DNA of 52,198 nucleotides from Lachnospiraceae bacterium. GTDB lineage: Bacteria > Bacillota > Clostridia > Lachnospirales > Lachnospiraceae. The position numbers were made by a program, and so were the translations under genes. Under the pieces are notes generated by a model. That model had not been told where the DNA came from. It saw nothing but the letters and a program-made list of their open reading frames with translations, and ran no database searches. Location of the stretch: NCBI GenBank assembly GCA_910576125.1, contig CAJTHM010000030.1, positions 1 through 52,198 on the forward strand, read 5' to 3'. Positions within the stretch are counted from its first letter, which is position 1, and each line of letters starts with the position of its first letter. Of this stretch, positions 17,626 through 26,215 are shown in pieces.

Positions 17626-18288
17626 TTATTTACTCCTTTCAAGTTGAATCACTCTATCATGACGATTGGCTATTTCCAGATCATGAGTGACAGTAATAAC
17701 AGTAGTGTTAAATTCTTTGTTCATTTTAAAAAGCAAGGATACAATTCTTTCTCTGTTCTCCATATCCAGAGACGCCGTAGGCTCGTCAGCTAGAATGATT
17801 TGAGGTTTCATAATGATTCCTCTGGCAAATACAGCTCTGGCTTTTTCACCGCCAGAACACTCAAGCGGCTTCTTTTTTAGAATAGGTTTCAAGCCGATTG
17901 CACTGATTACGCTTTCGAAATCCTCTGGCTGAAACGTTTTTTTCTCTGCGTAAAGGAAAGGCAGTTTGATGTTATCTTCAATCGTCAAAGAATTGATAAG
18001 CGCTGACTCTTGAAGAACGAAACCAATCTTTTGGTTTCGCCATTGCGCTAACTTGCTTGCATGTAAATCATTCGTCAGCGAACCCAAAAGAGCATATTCG
18101 CCATGGTAATTTCTGTCTATCAATCCGATGATATTCAGCAAGGAGCTTTTTCCTGCTCCGGATTCGCCTACAATGGCAATTTTTTCACCGGCGGCCACTT
18201 GAAGGCTGAAGTCATTTAATATGGAAAGCCGCGTCTTTTTGCTCTTATAGATTTTTTCTTTCACCCTTAAATCAATTATTCTCGTCAT
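17626..18288 (-). CDS. ABC transporter ATP-binding protein (LolD/MacB type)
   Basis: A 220-residue ATPase. Walker A is GESGAGKSS, the Q-loop is in GFVLQESAL, the signature is ECSGGEKARA, Walker B is ILADEPTASLD and the switch histidine is VITVTHD. The domain is complete. Start at 18288 is chosen because ATG overlaps the permease stop (ATGA). Sequence features place it with the MacB/LolD/FtsE group that pairs with FtsX-like permeases, matching the upstream gene. The substrate is unknown, but such ECF-linked systems often respond to envelope-active peptides. Confidence 0.92.
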   Translation of the reverse strand: MTRIIDLRVKEKIYKSKKTRLSILNDFSLQVAAGEKIAIVGESGAGKSSLLNIIGLIDRNYHGEYALLGSLTNDLHASKLAQWRNQKIGFVLQESALINSLTIEDNIKLPFLYAEKKTFQPEDFESVISAIGLKPILKKKPLECSGGEKARAVFARGIIMKPQIILADEPTASLDMENRERIVSLLFKMNKEFNTTVITVTHDLEIANRHDRVIQLERSK

Positions 18289-19502
18289 TGTAATACCCCC
18301 AGGGAAATCGGAATTTTTTTGATTTTCCATAACATGCTTTCCACGACAATTACTCCCATAAGAATGTCAGAAGCGGCTACCAACAAGAAAGCCAGCCAGT
18401 CCATTCCTATCAAACCAAACAATCCGTAAGTGGCGAAAGTAGCATCTTTTCTTAACCAACACCCATATCTGTTGAAAGCAGTGATGATAAAAACAGCTGT
18501 TAGGTTCAGAAAGGAAAGTATCCCGAAATAACCGTAAAAAATTTGTTTCAGCTTGGAATCACTTAATCCCACCAATAGATTGATTGTAAAGTCTTTCAAC
18601 ATGGAACGGACACTGACGAATGCATTCCAAATAGAAAGACAGGTTATGACGATAAGTAAGACAAAGGTGATGATGCATATCATTTTTAAGGCATGAAGAT
18701 AATATTCCTTGAAATAATCATAGTTATCCTGTTGGCTGAGGAAATTAAATTCTAAGCCCAAATTATCATTGATGACCTTCCCTAAATCCGCTGTTTCTTC
18801 CTTTGTGGTTCCCAGAATGGCAACATCCATGAGGCCATTTAATGTAAGGTCTATCGCTGCGTGATTCAAAAATTCCTCATTTACAGGAACCAGAATCGAA
18901 AAATTGTAGTAGGTCTTGGAATTGAGAGCATAATAATTAGAACGGTAAGCATTCTGCTTCAAAACCCCTTGAACTTTTAGCGTTATGGGTCGCCCAAGGA
19001 CAGATTCTTCCATTTTTATGGTTGACCCGACCGGGTATGTTTTGCTTAACCCTTTTCCTATGAGAACAGGTATTTCCCTGTCAAATTGGTAATTGAAATC
19101 TAAATCTGTCCCTTGTGAAAGTTCAAATTGTTTTAAGTTATAATACCCCTCATTCATATAGCCCAATGAGATTTCCATACCGTCAGGGTTAGGGATAGAT
19201 ACAATAAATCCATCTGTATAAAAAGCATAATCAAAATTACTATTTAAATAGTCATATACTGCCTGTGTTCCGCTTTCGCTTATGAAACCCATATCCATAG
19301 GGCTGTCCGGGTCTAAATTAGCGATGTAAACCCCTTCCTGATTGATATAGTTTGTTTCCTGATACCCTTGAAAAGTGGATAAAATGGAACGGGCAGCAGT
19401 AAAAGTAATGTAATTTGCCATGCAAAGCAACAGAATCATACCTATGCCAAGTATCGCTTTTCTTAAAAATATTTGTGTAACAAAGAACTTAAAAATTTTC
19501 AT
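18285..19502 (-). CDS. FtsX/MacB-like ABC permease
   Basis: A 405-residue membrane protein with the MacB layout: one N-terminal helix (residues 13-40), a large extracytoplasmic domain of about 225 residues, and three C-terminal helices (around 275-300, 320-345 and 365-390). The external domain includes MKIEESV-like and GRPITLKVQGVL segments resembling the MacB periplasmic core. It overlaps the downstream ATPase by four bases and the upstream 148-residue membrane protein by 14 bases, so all three are one translational unit. The transported substrate is unknown. Confidence 0.82.
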   Translation of the reverse strand: MKIFKFFVTQIFLRKAILGIGMILLLCMANYITFTAARSILSTFQGYQETNYINQEGVYIANLDPDSPMDMGFISESGTQAVYDYLNSNFDYAFYTDGFIVSIPNPDGMEISLGYMNEGYYNLKQFELSQGTDLDFNYQFDREIPVLIGKGLSKTYPVGSTIKMEESVLGRPITLKVQGVLKQNAYRSNYYALNSKTYYNFSILVPVNEEFLNHAAIDLTLNGLMDVAILGTTKEETADLGKVINDNLGLEFNFLSQQDNYDYFKEYYLHALKMICIITFVLLIVITCLSIWNAFVSVRSMLKDFTINLLVGLSDSKLKQIFYGYFGILSFLNLTAVFIITAFNRYGCWLRKDATFATYGLFGLIGMDWLAFLLVAASDILMGVIVVESMLWKIKKIPISLGVLQ

Positions 19503-19935
19503 ATTTCCGCACCTGCCTTGCGCTGATTAGTATATAAGTGATAAGAATAAGAACTAAGTAAAAATTGCTGGCCAAGTTGAAATTCATATAAAAATTTGCC
19601 AAAACCGATAGGAAATAAACGGGAATTAATATCCTTAGACAATCCTGTATATACCGAATCGTGATATGAAATACAGTAGCTCCTACAAGTATTCTGCAAA
19701 ATATTTCCTCCTTTTTTCTGCGCAGCATTTGATAGTGAAAAACAATTGCAATAGATGTAAATACCAGGACAATTAAGGTCCGGTAATCCATGTAATTCTT
19801 CAAAAAAGCTTCCAGAAGATAAGAATCCAGGTCTAAAGTCTTTCCATAATCAAAAAGCAGATTCAGAAAAAAGCAGAAAATATATGCAATACTTAGCTCT
19901 AATATATCCGTTGGCCTAAATAGAGATTTTTTCAT
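19489..19935 (-). CDS. Membrane protein of ECF-linked ABC operon (148 aa)
   Basis: About four predicted transmembrane segments: residues 12-30, 52-70, 85-105 and 117-138, with a basic cytoplasmic loop RRKKEE. No recognised domain. GAGGGGGC precedes ATG 19935. It overlaps the permease gene start by 14 bases, which implies a linked role in the same complex, perhaps an additional permease part. Codon use matches its neighbours. Confidence 0.7.
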   Translation of the reverse strand: MKKSLFRPTDILELSIAYIFCFFLNLLFDYGKTLDLDSYLLEAFLKNYMDYRTLIVLVFTSIAIVFHYQMLRRKKEEIFCRILVGATVFHITIRYIQDCLRILIPVYFLSVLANFYMNFNLASNFYLVLILITYILISARQVRKYENF

Positions 19936-19956
19936 GTGTGCCCCCTCAAAGCGCGC

Positions 19957-20874
19957 TCAGCGTTCCTGTTCGGCTTTCTTCTGAGATGCCGCTATTTTTG
20001 CTTGATAGAGAGATTTTCCTGTCAACAGGGCAAAATAGAACAGGATAGCGACCAGAAGGATAATGCAGAAATCCCGTTGTGACGAATACGTGGTAAAGCG
20101 GATTCCCTTTGTGCAAAGATGCGCTGCAAGGTAGGAAATGGGGAATAACAGCACTCTGTCAAGCCAAATCGTGACAGCCGACTTATTTCTCAATAGGAAC
20201 CGCATAATTGCCAGGGCAACAAGGGCGAAAAGGGCGAATAAAAAGTACGGCATGAGAATCAGTCTTGGCAGTGTCACGCCATGTTCTTCTGTATTTTCAT
20301 TTGACCCATAAATCAGCACATCTTCAGAACCGTCGTTTTGGGCATAGAAAATCCGGATTTTAGGTTCTCTATCGGAAGGTATGACCATGTTTTGTCTTCC
20401 GCGATGAGAGGAATGTAAGTCCCAGGTTGTAGTCCAGGCATTTATGCGATAAATCTCAGTTTCTGTTTCATTGTCGAATTCTTTCATACAGCTATAACCT
20501 GTCACTTTATTGTCAAATGTGATGGCAATGCTCCCGTCAGGGCCATCGATAACTTGGAACAAGCCGTCGGAATAGGGGAAAAATTTAGGGGATGTTAGAA
20601 TCCCGAAAGCAACCGCCGCTATGGCGCATGCCAAAATTGCAGTAAAAAAAACAGTCTGAAGTCGTTTGATAAATAATCCTTTTTTGATTCTTTTTAGCGG
20701 AACAACAGCAGCGTCGGGGATAAAGTCCGCAGGTTTCCGCATATGTGCAAGCTCTGCACGGCAGGCTTCACAATGTTCCAGATGTTCACTGACAAACTCC
20801 CGTGTATCCGTACTTACCATGTCTTCTGCATAAAGCGGAAGGATGTCTTTGATTATATTACATTTATGGCTCAT
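19957..20874 (-). CDS. Zinc-finger anti-sigma factor
   Basis: A 305-residue membrane anti-sigma factor. The N-terminal region has the ZAS motif H-x3-C-x2-C: EFVSEHLEHCEACRAEL. A transmembrane helix follows at about residues 70-92, then an outside domain of about 100 residues, then three further C-terminal helices. It would hold the adjacent ECF sigma factor inactive at the membrane until a signal arrives. Start at 20874 is favoured by GGAGGACAAAG and by overlap with the sigma gene. The extra C-terminal helices are unusual for the class. Confidence 0.85.
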   Translation of the reverse strand: MSHKCNIIKDILPLYAEDMVSTDTREFVSEHLEHCEACRAELAHMRKPADFIPDAAVVPLKRIKKGLFIKRLQTVFFTAILACAIAAVAFGILTSPKFFPYSDGLFQVIDGPDGSIAITFDNKVTGYSCMKEFDNETETEIYRINAWTTTWDLHSSHRGRQNMVIPSDREPKIRIFYAQNDGSEDVLIYGSNENTEEHGVTLPRLILMPYFLFALFALVALAIMRFLLRNKSAVTIWLDRVLLFPISYLAAHLCTKGIRFTTYSSQRDFCIILLVAILFYFALLTGKSLYQAKIAASQKKAEQER

Positions 20875-21367
20875 CTTTGTCCTCCATTTGCGATAATATT
20901 TTATTTCTTGCCCGGTGATAAGTGACGCAGGCCCAGTTATCTGTTTTTTGAAAAATATCTGCAATTTGTTTAAAACTTAACTCTCCAAAGACCCGCAGCA
21001 TAAAAACTTCTTTATAGGGTTCCTCTAAATGATGCAGCAGGCGATGGATCTGCATGGCATCGCATTGCTTTGCTATTCGTTCCTCAATGGTGTCTTGGGT
21101 GTCCGGGAAATCCATATCATCCATAGCTTCAATACGCTGTTGCTTCTTCAAGTGGGAGAAATAACAGTTTTTTGCAATTTGGCAAAGCCAGACACGGACG
21201 TCTGTTTCGCCGCGAAAATGATTTATGGAACCCATTGCCTTAAAAAAAGCTTCGCTTGTGATCTCTTCTGCAATGCTTTCGTCTTTTGACAGCTTTTTGA
21301 GAAAAAGAAATACATCATTAAAGTATCTGATATAAATTTTTTCAAATTCTTCTTCGAAACCTGCCAC
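20864..21367 (-). CDS. ECF-type RNA polymerase sigma factor
   Basis: A 167-residue sigma factor. Region 2 is at residues 9-75 (YIRYFNDVFLFLKKLSKDESIAEEITSEAFFKAM, then VRVWLCQIAKNCYFSHLKK), and region 4 at about 110-160 (LEEPYKEVFMLRVFGELSFKQIADIFQKTDNWACVTYHRARNKI). The start is the GTG at 21367 with RBS AGGAGGTGAG. It heads the operon with its anti-sigma factor and an ABC exporter, so it probably controls its own operon; no promoter duplication was checked. Confidence 0.92.
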   Translation of the reverse strand: MAGFEEEFEKIYIRYFNDVFLFLKKLSKDESIAEEITSEAFFKAMGSINHFRGETDVRVWLCQIAKNCYFSHLKKQQRIEAMDDMDFPDTQDTIEERIAKQCDAMQIHRLLHHLEEPYKEVFMLRVFGELSFKQIADIFQKTDNWACVTYHRARNKILSQMEDKDEP

Positions 21368-21533
21368 CTTCTCACCTCCTCGCTTATAAGACTTCCCAGT
21401 TCCAAAAACCTTACAAGTTTTTTGAAATATTTTTTTCTTTTTTCATTATAGCCTTTGAAGGAACCGCAGGCAAAGAGTATCGAGTATTTTTTCGGAGAAA
21501 GAATTCCCAAAGTGCATGAAAAGCCCCTTGGAT

Positions 21534-21814
21534 TTATCCAGCGGAGCGCATATGATGATACTGATAGAGATGGAGACCTTTTGTCATTGTTAGAACATGG
21601 AGATAATATCGCTTCTCCCTCCGATATCTCTGCCATTCATGCGGCTGAAGGTTTTTCCTCCCTTGTATCATGTGACATGAACCAGTATCAGGACACGAAA
21701 GCGGTAAAAAAGACTTTAACCATACCGTCATGGCTGAACGACCGCGCCATTTCTATGGGAATCAACTTTTCCCAGGTATTACAAGAGGCGCTGCTTTCCA
21801 AAATACAGGCTTAA
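21534..21814 (+). pseudogene. HicB-type antitoxin remnant
   Basis: The C-terminal part reads like a HicB antitoxin: KAVKKTLTIPSWLNDRAISMGINFSQVLQEALLSKIQA is the usual ribbon-helix-helix DNA-binding tail, and SLLEHGDNIASPS matches the end of the HicB RNase-H-like domain. The N-terminal half of that domain is missing and is replaced by unrelated residues reading from 21455. No HicA toxin is found next to it. It is therefore probably a leftover of a toxin-antitoxin module. Confidence 0.65.
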
Positions 21815-22088
21815 CACATCTCGGCTACTGACTTTTTAATGACCTTTTTTCTTTTCGAACCTCATTAGAACTGATGTACTTTTTTAGTGCCTTAATAGCA
21901 AGTATCAAAAGATACCCGGCTGATTATAGGGCTTTGTGTTTAGTTTTCATGTTTTAAGAAGGGAGCGTATCTAATATGATTATTTTTATGCGAGGTGTGT
22001 GCCTTTAACGCTTTGAGGGCAGAGAGGGACAAGAAGATAAACGCATAGGATTTCTCTTTTTGATCACGAATTGTCGAAAGGAGAAAAA

Positions 22089-22352
22089 ATGAGCTATATC
22101 AATGCAGATATCGTATTGCCCAAAGAGCTGATAAAAGAAATCCAAAAGTATGTAAACGGCGTAAACCTGTACATCCCCAAAGTGCCGGAAGCGAAGAGGG
22201 CCTGCAGCAGCTACAGGCTGGAACTATCCAGGAGAAACCGGGAAATATACCAGTTGTCTTTGCAGGGTGAAAAGGTTTCGGAATTGGCCGCGACCTATTT
22301 TCTTTCCGAAAAGAGCATATACCGGATTCTGGGGGAGATGAAAAAGAGGTGA
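22089..22352 (+). CDS. CD3324-family HTH-like protein
   Basis: An 87-residue protein. The N-terminal MSYINADIVLPKELIKEIQKYVNG and the C-terminal HTH-like region (NREIYQLSLQGEKVSELAATYFLSEKSIYRIL) match a small family of Clostridial proteins of unknown function that includes C. difficile CD3324. ATG 22089 has a GAAAGGAGAAAA ribosome binding site. The C-terminal helix pair resembles sigma region 4 or resolvase-type HTH, so DNA binding is likely but untested. Confidence 0.7.
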   Translation: MSYINADIVLPKELIKEIQKYVNGVNLYIPKVPEAKRACSSYRLELSRRNREIYQLSLQGEKVSELAATYFLSEKSIYRILGEMKKR

Positions 22353-22515
22353 TCGGGAATGGGAGAAATCCATGCTTTGGGTTTCTCCCGTTTTATTCGA
22401 TTGTCACATAAGAATGACAAACCGGAATATCCGTGATAAGCTGGAACAGGATCGTCCAATCAGCGCAAATCAGGAAGGGACGGTAAGGGCTATGGGAAGG
22501 AATGTGGAAAGTATG

Positions 22516-22770
22516 GAGTATCTGTTTGAAACGGAACGTCTGCGAATCAGGAAATTCGAGAGCACGGATGCGCAATGCCTTTATGAAAACCATTCAGAGG
22601 AGGAAGTGAAAAAATGGTTTCCAAATGAAAGCTATGCTGATGTGGAGGAAGCGCAGGATGCCATCCGGTTCTATGCGGATTGCGTGGACAGGGGGCAGCT
22701 GCCCTATGTGCTGGCCGTGGAGCGAAAGGAGAAATGCAATCAGAACGGCGAATTGGGTGTTTCGAGGTAA
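22516..22770 (+). pseudogene. GNAT acetyltransferase, truncated
   Basis: Residues from MEYLFETERLRIRKFESTDAQCLYENHSEEEVKKWFPNESY are the N-terminal strands and helix of a RimJ-type GNAT enzyme. The frame stops at NGELGVSR, before the acetyl-CoA-binding motif, after only 84 residues; intact homologs have 160-180. The following 100 bases do not continue the domain. It is a broken gene. Confidence 0.7.
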
Positions 22771-22871
22771 ATAAAATAGCATCCTGGTTTCGGGCATTTG
22801 AGGATTGTGCATATGATGGAAATGGATTATAATGACACTGTCGGAAATGGGGATTTTAGGGAGGGTGTCCT

Positions 22872-23564
22872 ATGGAGAAAAAATATTATGAGGCCTACGA
22901 TGACAGATACAGAGCCGTCCACGCGAAAGGCGTAAGCTGGCTGAGCGACCGGAGCACGCCTATCGTGCTGGATACCATAGAGAAATATGGGGTGAGCCGG
23001 ACGGACGCAATCCTGGAGATCGGCTGCGGGGAAGGGAGAGATGCGAGAGCGGTATTGGATGGCGGATATGGGCTCCTCGCTACAGACATATCCGAGGAAG
23101 CGGTGTCCTTTTGCAGAAAAAGGATGCCCGCCTACGAAAGCAGTTTCCAGGTTCTGGACTGCATCAATGGCAGCCATGAGGGAAGGTACGATTTCATCTA
23201 CGCTGTGGCAGTCCTTCATATGCTCGTATTAGATGAGGACAGGAAGGCCTTTTACCGGTTCCTATATGAGCATTTGGCAGAGGATGGCATCGCGCTGATC
23301 TGTACCATGGGCGATGGCAGCGAAGAAATGCAAAGCGACATCAGCATGGCCTTCCAGCTTCAGGAAAGAAACTGCGGGTCAGAGAAGGTAATGGTGGCCG
23401 GGACATCCTGCCGGAAGGTGTCGTTCGGGACGTTTGAGAAAGAGATGGATTCGAATCATTTGGAGATCATTGAAAAAGGCATCACATCCGCGCTGCCGGA
23501 TTTTGACGCGCTTATGTTTGCCGTAGTAAGGGTGGATGCTCGTTTTCAGAAGGAGGATTCATAA
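22872..23564 (+). CDS. Class I SAM-dependent methyltransferase
   Basis: A 230-residue protein. Motif I is ILEIGCGEGRDAR (residues about 48-60), followed by LLATDISEEAVSFCRKR and motif IV-like YDFIYAVAVLHML. This is the small-molecule methyltransferase layout. The substrate is unknown. AGGGAGGGTG precedes ATG 22872. It ends two bases before the start of the histidine phosphatase gene, so the two are probably co-transcribed. Confidence 0.88.
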   Translation: MEKKYYEAYDDRYRAVHAKGVSWLSDRSTPIVLDTIEKYGVSRTDAILEIGCGEGRDARAVLDGGYGLLATDISEEAVSFCRKRMPAYESSFQVLDCINGSHEGRYDFIYAVAVLHMLVLDEDRKAFYRFLYEHLAEDGIALICTMGDGSEEMQSDISMAFQLQERNCGSEKVMVAGTSCRKVSFGTFEKEMDSNHLEIIEKGITSALPDFDALMFAVVRVDARFQKEDS

Positions 23565-23565
23565 G

Positions 23566-24126
23566 ATGGCATTGTTTTATCTTGTCAGGCATGGGGACGC
23601 AAATTATGAACATATGTTTGAAAATGGGTTTTGGGGATTTGGCAGGGCTTTTGCCACTTTATCCGAAAAAGGAAAACAACAGGCAGAAATAACGGCAAAA
23701 GATGCTCGTCTTAAAAATGCAGAGCTTATTGCATCTTCTCCCTATACAAGAGCCTTGCAGACAGCCCAGATTATTTCACGAGAGACAGGAATACGAGTCG
23801 AAGTCGATATTGACTTGCATGAATGGATGCCTGATGAGACCAATCAGTATAAAGCATCTGAAGAAAGCTTTGCGCTTGCCAGGGAATTTACTGAATTCAG
23901 AGGTGAGTATCCGCCGGGGGAAAAACGCAGATGGGAATCGCTTAGCCATATGAGAAAACGAATGATTCGCGTAGCAGATAAATATTCGGATTATGATAAG
24001 GTTATTCTTGTTGGTCATGGGATGGTTTTCAGATGTCTGACCTATATTGAAAAAATGAATCCCGCTGAAATCATTGAGTGTACCTATCAGAAGGGACAGG
24101 CAGAGTGTGAGTATTCCTTTACATAA
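23566..24126 (+). CDS. Histidine phosphatase family protein
   Basis: A 186-residue phosphoglycerate-mutase-like phosphatase. The catalytic RHG motif is at residues 8-10 (LVRHGDANYE), the second arginine is in SSPYTRALQTAQII, and the second histidine is in ILVGHGMVFRCLTY. A catalytic acid is in DIDLHEWMPDE. ATG 23566 has AAGGAGGATTC upstream, inside the end of the methyltransferase gene. The substrate is unknown. Its stop codon lies inside the target-site duplication of the MITE-like element downstream. Confidence 0.88.
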   Translation: MALFYLVRHGDANYEHMFENGFWGFGRAFATLSEKGKQQAEITAKDARLKNAELIASSPYTRALQTAQIISRETGIRVEVDIDLHEWMPDETNQYKASEESFALAREFTEFRGEYPPGEKRRWESLSHMRKRMIRVADKYSDYDKVILVGHGMVFRCLTYIEKMNPAEIIECTYQKGQAECEYSFT

Positions 24127-24310
24127 AGCCTAAAATCCGAGTTATAGTCACTCAAAATACTTTTGATTCCGCACAAATACAAGTGTTAAGCATTAAAATT
24201 AACTTAGTGACCTTATTTCTCGGAGACACTAAACAAAACATTCGACAAACGCTGATATATCAATAATCCTTTTTATATTTAGTGTCCAAAGTTCGGATTT
24301 TGGGATAAAG
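24123..24310. mobile_element. MITE-like element with 26-bp imperfect inverted termini and 6-bp target duplication
   Basis: The 176-bp core runs from 24129 to 24304. Its left end begins CCTAAAATCCGAGTTATAG and the complement of its right end begins CCCAAAATCCGAACTTTGG; 19 of 26 terminal positions match. It is flanked on both sides by the direct repeat ATAAAG (24123-24128 and 24305-24310). The interior is A/T-rich and codes for nothing. The size, termini and target duplication fit a non-autonomous transposon. Confidence 0.8.
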
Positions 24311-24414
24311 GGTAAGCTGTCCCAGGCTGCGGCGCTCTATGGGGCTTTGCGGCAGAATGGAGAGTGCCCGGCAGGGATGAGGAAGCGTATGGAAACAGAG
24401 GAGGGACATTGGTC

Positions 24415-24939
24415 ATGGTTTATTTTTCGAAAGGACAATTGACAATCCGCAACATGGAACAGGAGGACGCACAGGCGATTACAGAGGCCGAGATTGAGCA
24501 GGGCTGGGATGCGTCCGTTGAAAAATACCTGAAAAGGCTGGAAGACCAGAGGGCGGGAAAGGCAGTTTCCCTGGTGGCGGAATATGAGGGCAGGCCCGTG
24601 GGATATTTAAATGTGTATCCTAATCCTACAAGCGGCCCCTTTGTCGGGAAGGGCTATCCGGAGCTGGTGGATTTCGGGGTATTGGAAAAATACAGGAAGC
24701 TTGGAATCGGCACCGTCCTGATGGACGTGGCGGAAGAAATCGCTGCAAGGTATGCGGACGTGGTCACCATTGGCGTCGGACTCCACAGCGGTTACGGAAG
24801 CGCCCAGCGAATGTATGTGAAGCGCGGTTATATACCGGACGGCTCCGGTGTGTGGTTTCGCGATAAGGTATGTGCGCCGTATGGAGAATGTGTGAATGAT
24901 GACGATCTGGTCCTGCACTTTTCGAAGAAATTGAGGTGA
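24415..24939 (+). CDS. GNAT-family N-acetyltransferase
   Basis: A 174-residue enzyme. The fold is complete: N-terminal LTIRNMEQEDAQAITEAE, a central strand LVAEYEGRPVGYLNVYP, the acetyl-CoA motif VLEKYRKLGIGTVLMDVAEEIA, and a C-terminal part with GYGSAQRMYVKRGYIPDG. ATG 24415 follows GAGGAGGG at a slightly long spacing. The substrate is unknown. Confidence 0.87.
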   Translation: MVYFSKGQLTIRNMEQEDAQAITEAEIEQGWDASVEKYLKRLEDQRAGKAVSLVAEYEGRPVGYLNVYPNPTSGPFVGKGYPELVDFGVLEKYRKLGIGTVLMDVAEEIAARYADVVTIGVGLHSGYGSAQRMYVKRGYIPDGSGVWFRDKVCAPYGECVNDDDLVLHFSKKLR

Positions 24940-24961
24940 CGGTGCCTGGAGGATTGCGTAT

Positions 24962-25153
24962 GTGTACGGCGAAGACGGGAGGGACTTTGTTCCCTTTGCA
25001 GAAGCTTTGGCTGGCAGTCTTTTTGCGCAATATCAGACTGTCTGTTTTGAAGCGGATGAATGTGACCGGACGGCAATGCAGTTGAAAAATTTGTTTACAA
25101 GCCGGAATGATGTCAGTTTTGACACTTATATCTATGACCGTAATTCAATATGA
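24962..25153 (+). CDS. Short hypothetical protein or gene remnant
   Basis: A 63-residue frame starting at GTG 24962 (VYGEDGRDFVPFAEALAGSLFAQ...). TGGAGGATTGC lies upstream, a usable ribosome binding site. I do not recognise the family. It immediately follows the GNAT gene and has no membrane segment. The small size and lack of a recognisable domain make either a small accessory protein or the tail of a lost gene possible. Confidence 0.35.
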   Translation: MYGEDGRDFVPFAEALAGSLFAQYQTVCFEADECDRTAMQLKNLFTSRNDVSFDTYIYDRNSI

Positions 25154-25300
25154 GAATGATAAAGGAAGAAGAAGTATTTCCGTTGGAAGCGGAGGTGCTT
25201 CTTTTTTGGCGTTTTTTAGCGGAAACGGATGGTATCAGGCATTTTCCGGCAATTCCCGGGAGAGCACCAGAAAAAATCCGCAAAATGTTCCGGAAATCTG

Positions 25301-25341
25301 TTGACAAATGTGTATATGTAGTGTATATATTAATATATACA
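25301..25341 (+). promoter_or_regulatory. Promoter with 20-bp palindromic operator of the YtrA-type ABC operon
   Basis: TTGACA at 25301-25306, 17-bp spacer, TATATA at 25324-25329. The -10 is embedded in a perfect palindrome TGTATATATTAATATATACA at 25322-25341. A dimeric repressor bound there would block RNA polymerase. The best candidate is the GntR/YtrA-type regulator encoded at 27753 in the same gene cluster. Confidence 0.8.
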
Positions 25342-25375
25342 GGTTATGTACGGAGTGAATACACGGAGAGATGAT

Positions 25376-26215
25376 ATGCTGAAAGTGGAGAATGTATCGA
25401 AATACTTGGGTTCCTTTCGCCTGAAGGATATTTCCTTTGAACTGCCGGACGGCTATATTCTGGGGGTGATAGGCGAGAACTGCGCCGGGAAGACCACGCT
25501 GCTCCGGCTGCTGGCGGGACTTTATACAGAAGATGAGGGAAGCGTCGAGCTGGACGGGACAGGGTATGGGCAGGCGGAAGCGGCTGTAAAACAGAAAATC
25601 GGAGCGGTATTTCACGGGGAGCTATTTGACATGAGGGATACGCTGCGCTGTAATGCCAGGCGGTACGGGCAATTTTACAGAGATTACGAGGAGGAACTGA
25701 TGGAAAGCTATATGGCGGATTTTCGTCTGGATGCCGGGAGGAAGTACGGGCAGCTTTCCAAGGGGGAGAAACTGAAATTCGCGTTGGCGTTTGCGCTTTC
25801 CCATAGACCGAAGCTGCTTCTGCTGGATGAGCCTGCGGCCAATTTTGACAGGGACTTTCGGGAGATGTTTCGGGATATTTTGAGGAAGTATACGGAAAAT
25901 GGTGAGAATATGGTCGTCCTGCCGTCCCATATGACCTCGGACATAGACAGGGCAGCGGATTATCTGCTGTATCTGGAGACGGGAAGCCAGGTGATGTACG
26001 GCGATATCGAATATATTCGCGGCAAGTACCGGATGGCGGCCGGGGAGGAGTACAGGATCAGGCTGTTGAAAGACAGGGTGGTGCATCTGGAAAAAGGGGA
26101 ATTCGGCACGAAGGCGCTGGTGCGAAATTCGGGAAAGCCATTTGATCCGATGCTGAAAGTATGGGAGCCGTCTATAGAGGAATTGATGTACCATGTGGCA
26201 AAGAGGGAAGATTGA
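25376..26215 (+). CDS. ABC transporter ATP-binding protein (YtrB-like)
   Basis: A 279-residue ATPase. Walker A is GENCAGKTT, in which the usual Gly/Ala after Asn is replaced by Cys; the P-loop lysine and threonine are kept. The signature region is QLSKGEKLKFALAFA and Walker B is LLLLDEPAANFD. A C-terminal extension of about 80 residues follows the ATPase core, as in YtrB/YxlF-type proteins. GGAGAGATG precedes ATG 25376. First gene of the operon behind the palindromic promoter; partner permease is the next gene. Confidence 0.9.
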   Translation: MLKVENVSKYLGSFRLKDISFELPDGYILGVIGENCAGKTTLLRLLAGLYTEDEGSVELDGTGYGQAEAAVKQKIGAVFHGELFDMRDTLRCNARRYGQFYRDYEEELMESYMADFRLDAGRKYGQLSKGEKLKFALAFALSHRPKLLLLDEPAANFDRDFREMFRDILRKYTENGENMVVLPSHMTSDIDRAADYLLYLETGSQVMYGDIEYIRGKYRMAAGEEYRIRLLKDRVVHLEKGEFGTKALVRNSGKPFDPMLKVWEPSIEELMYHVAKRED

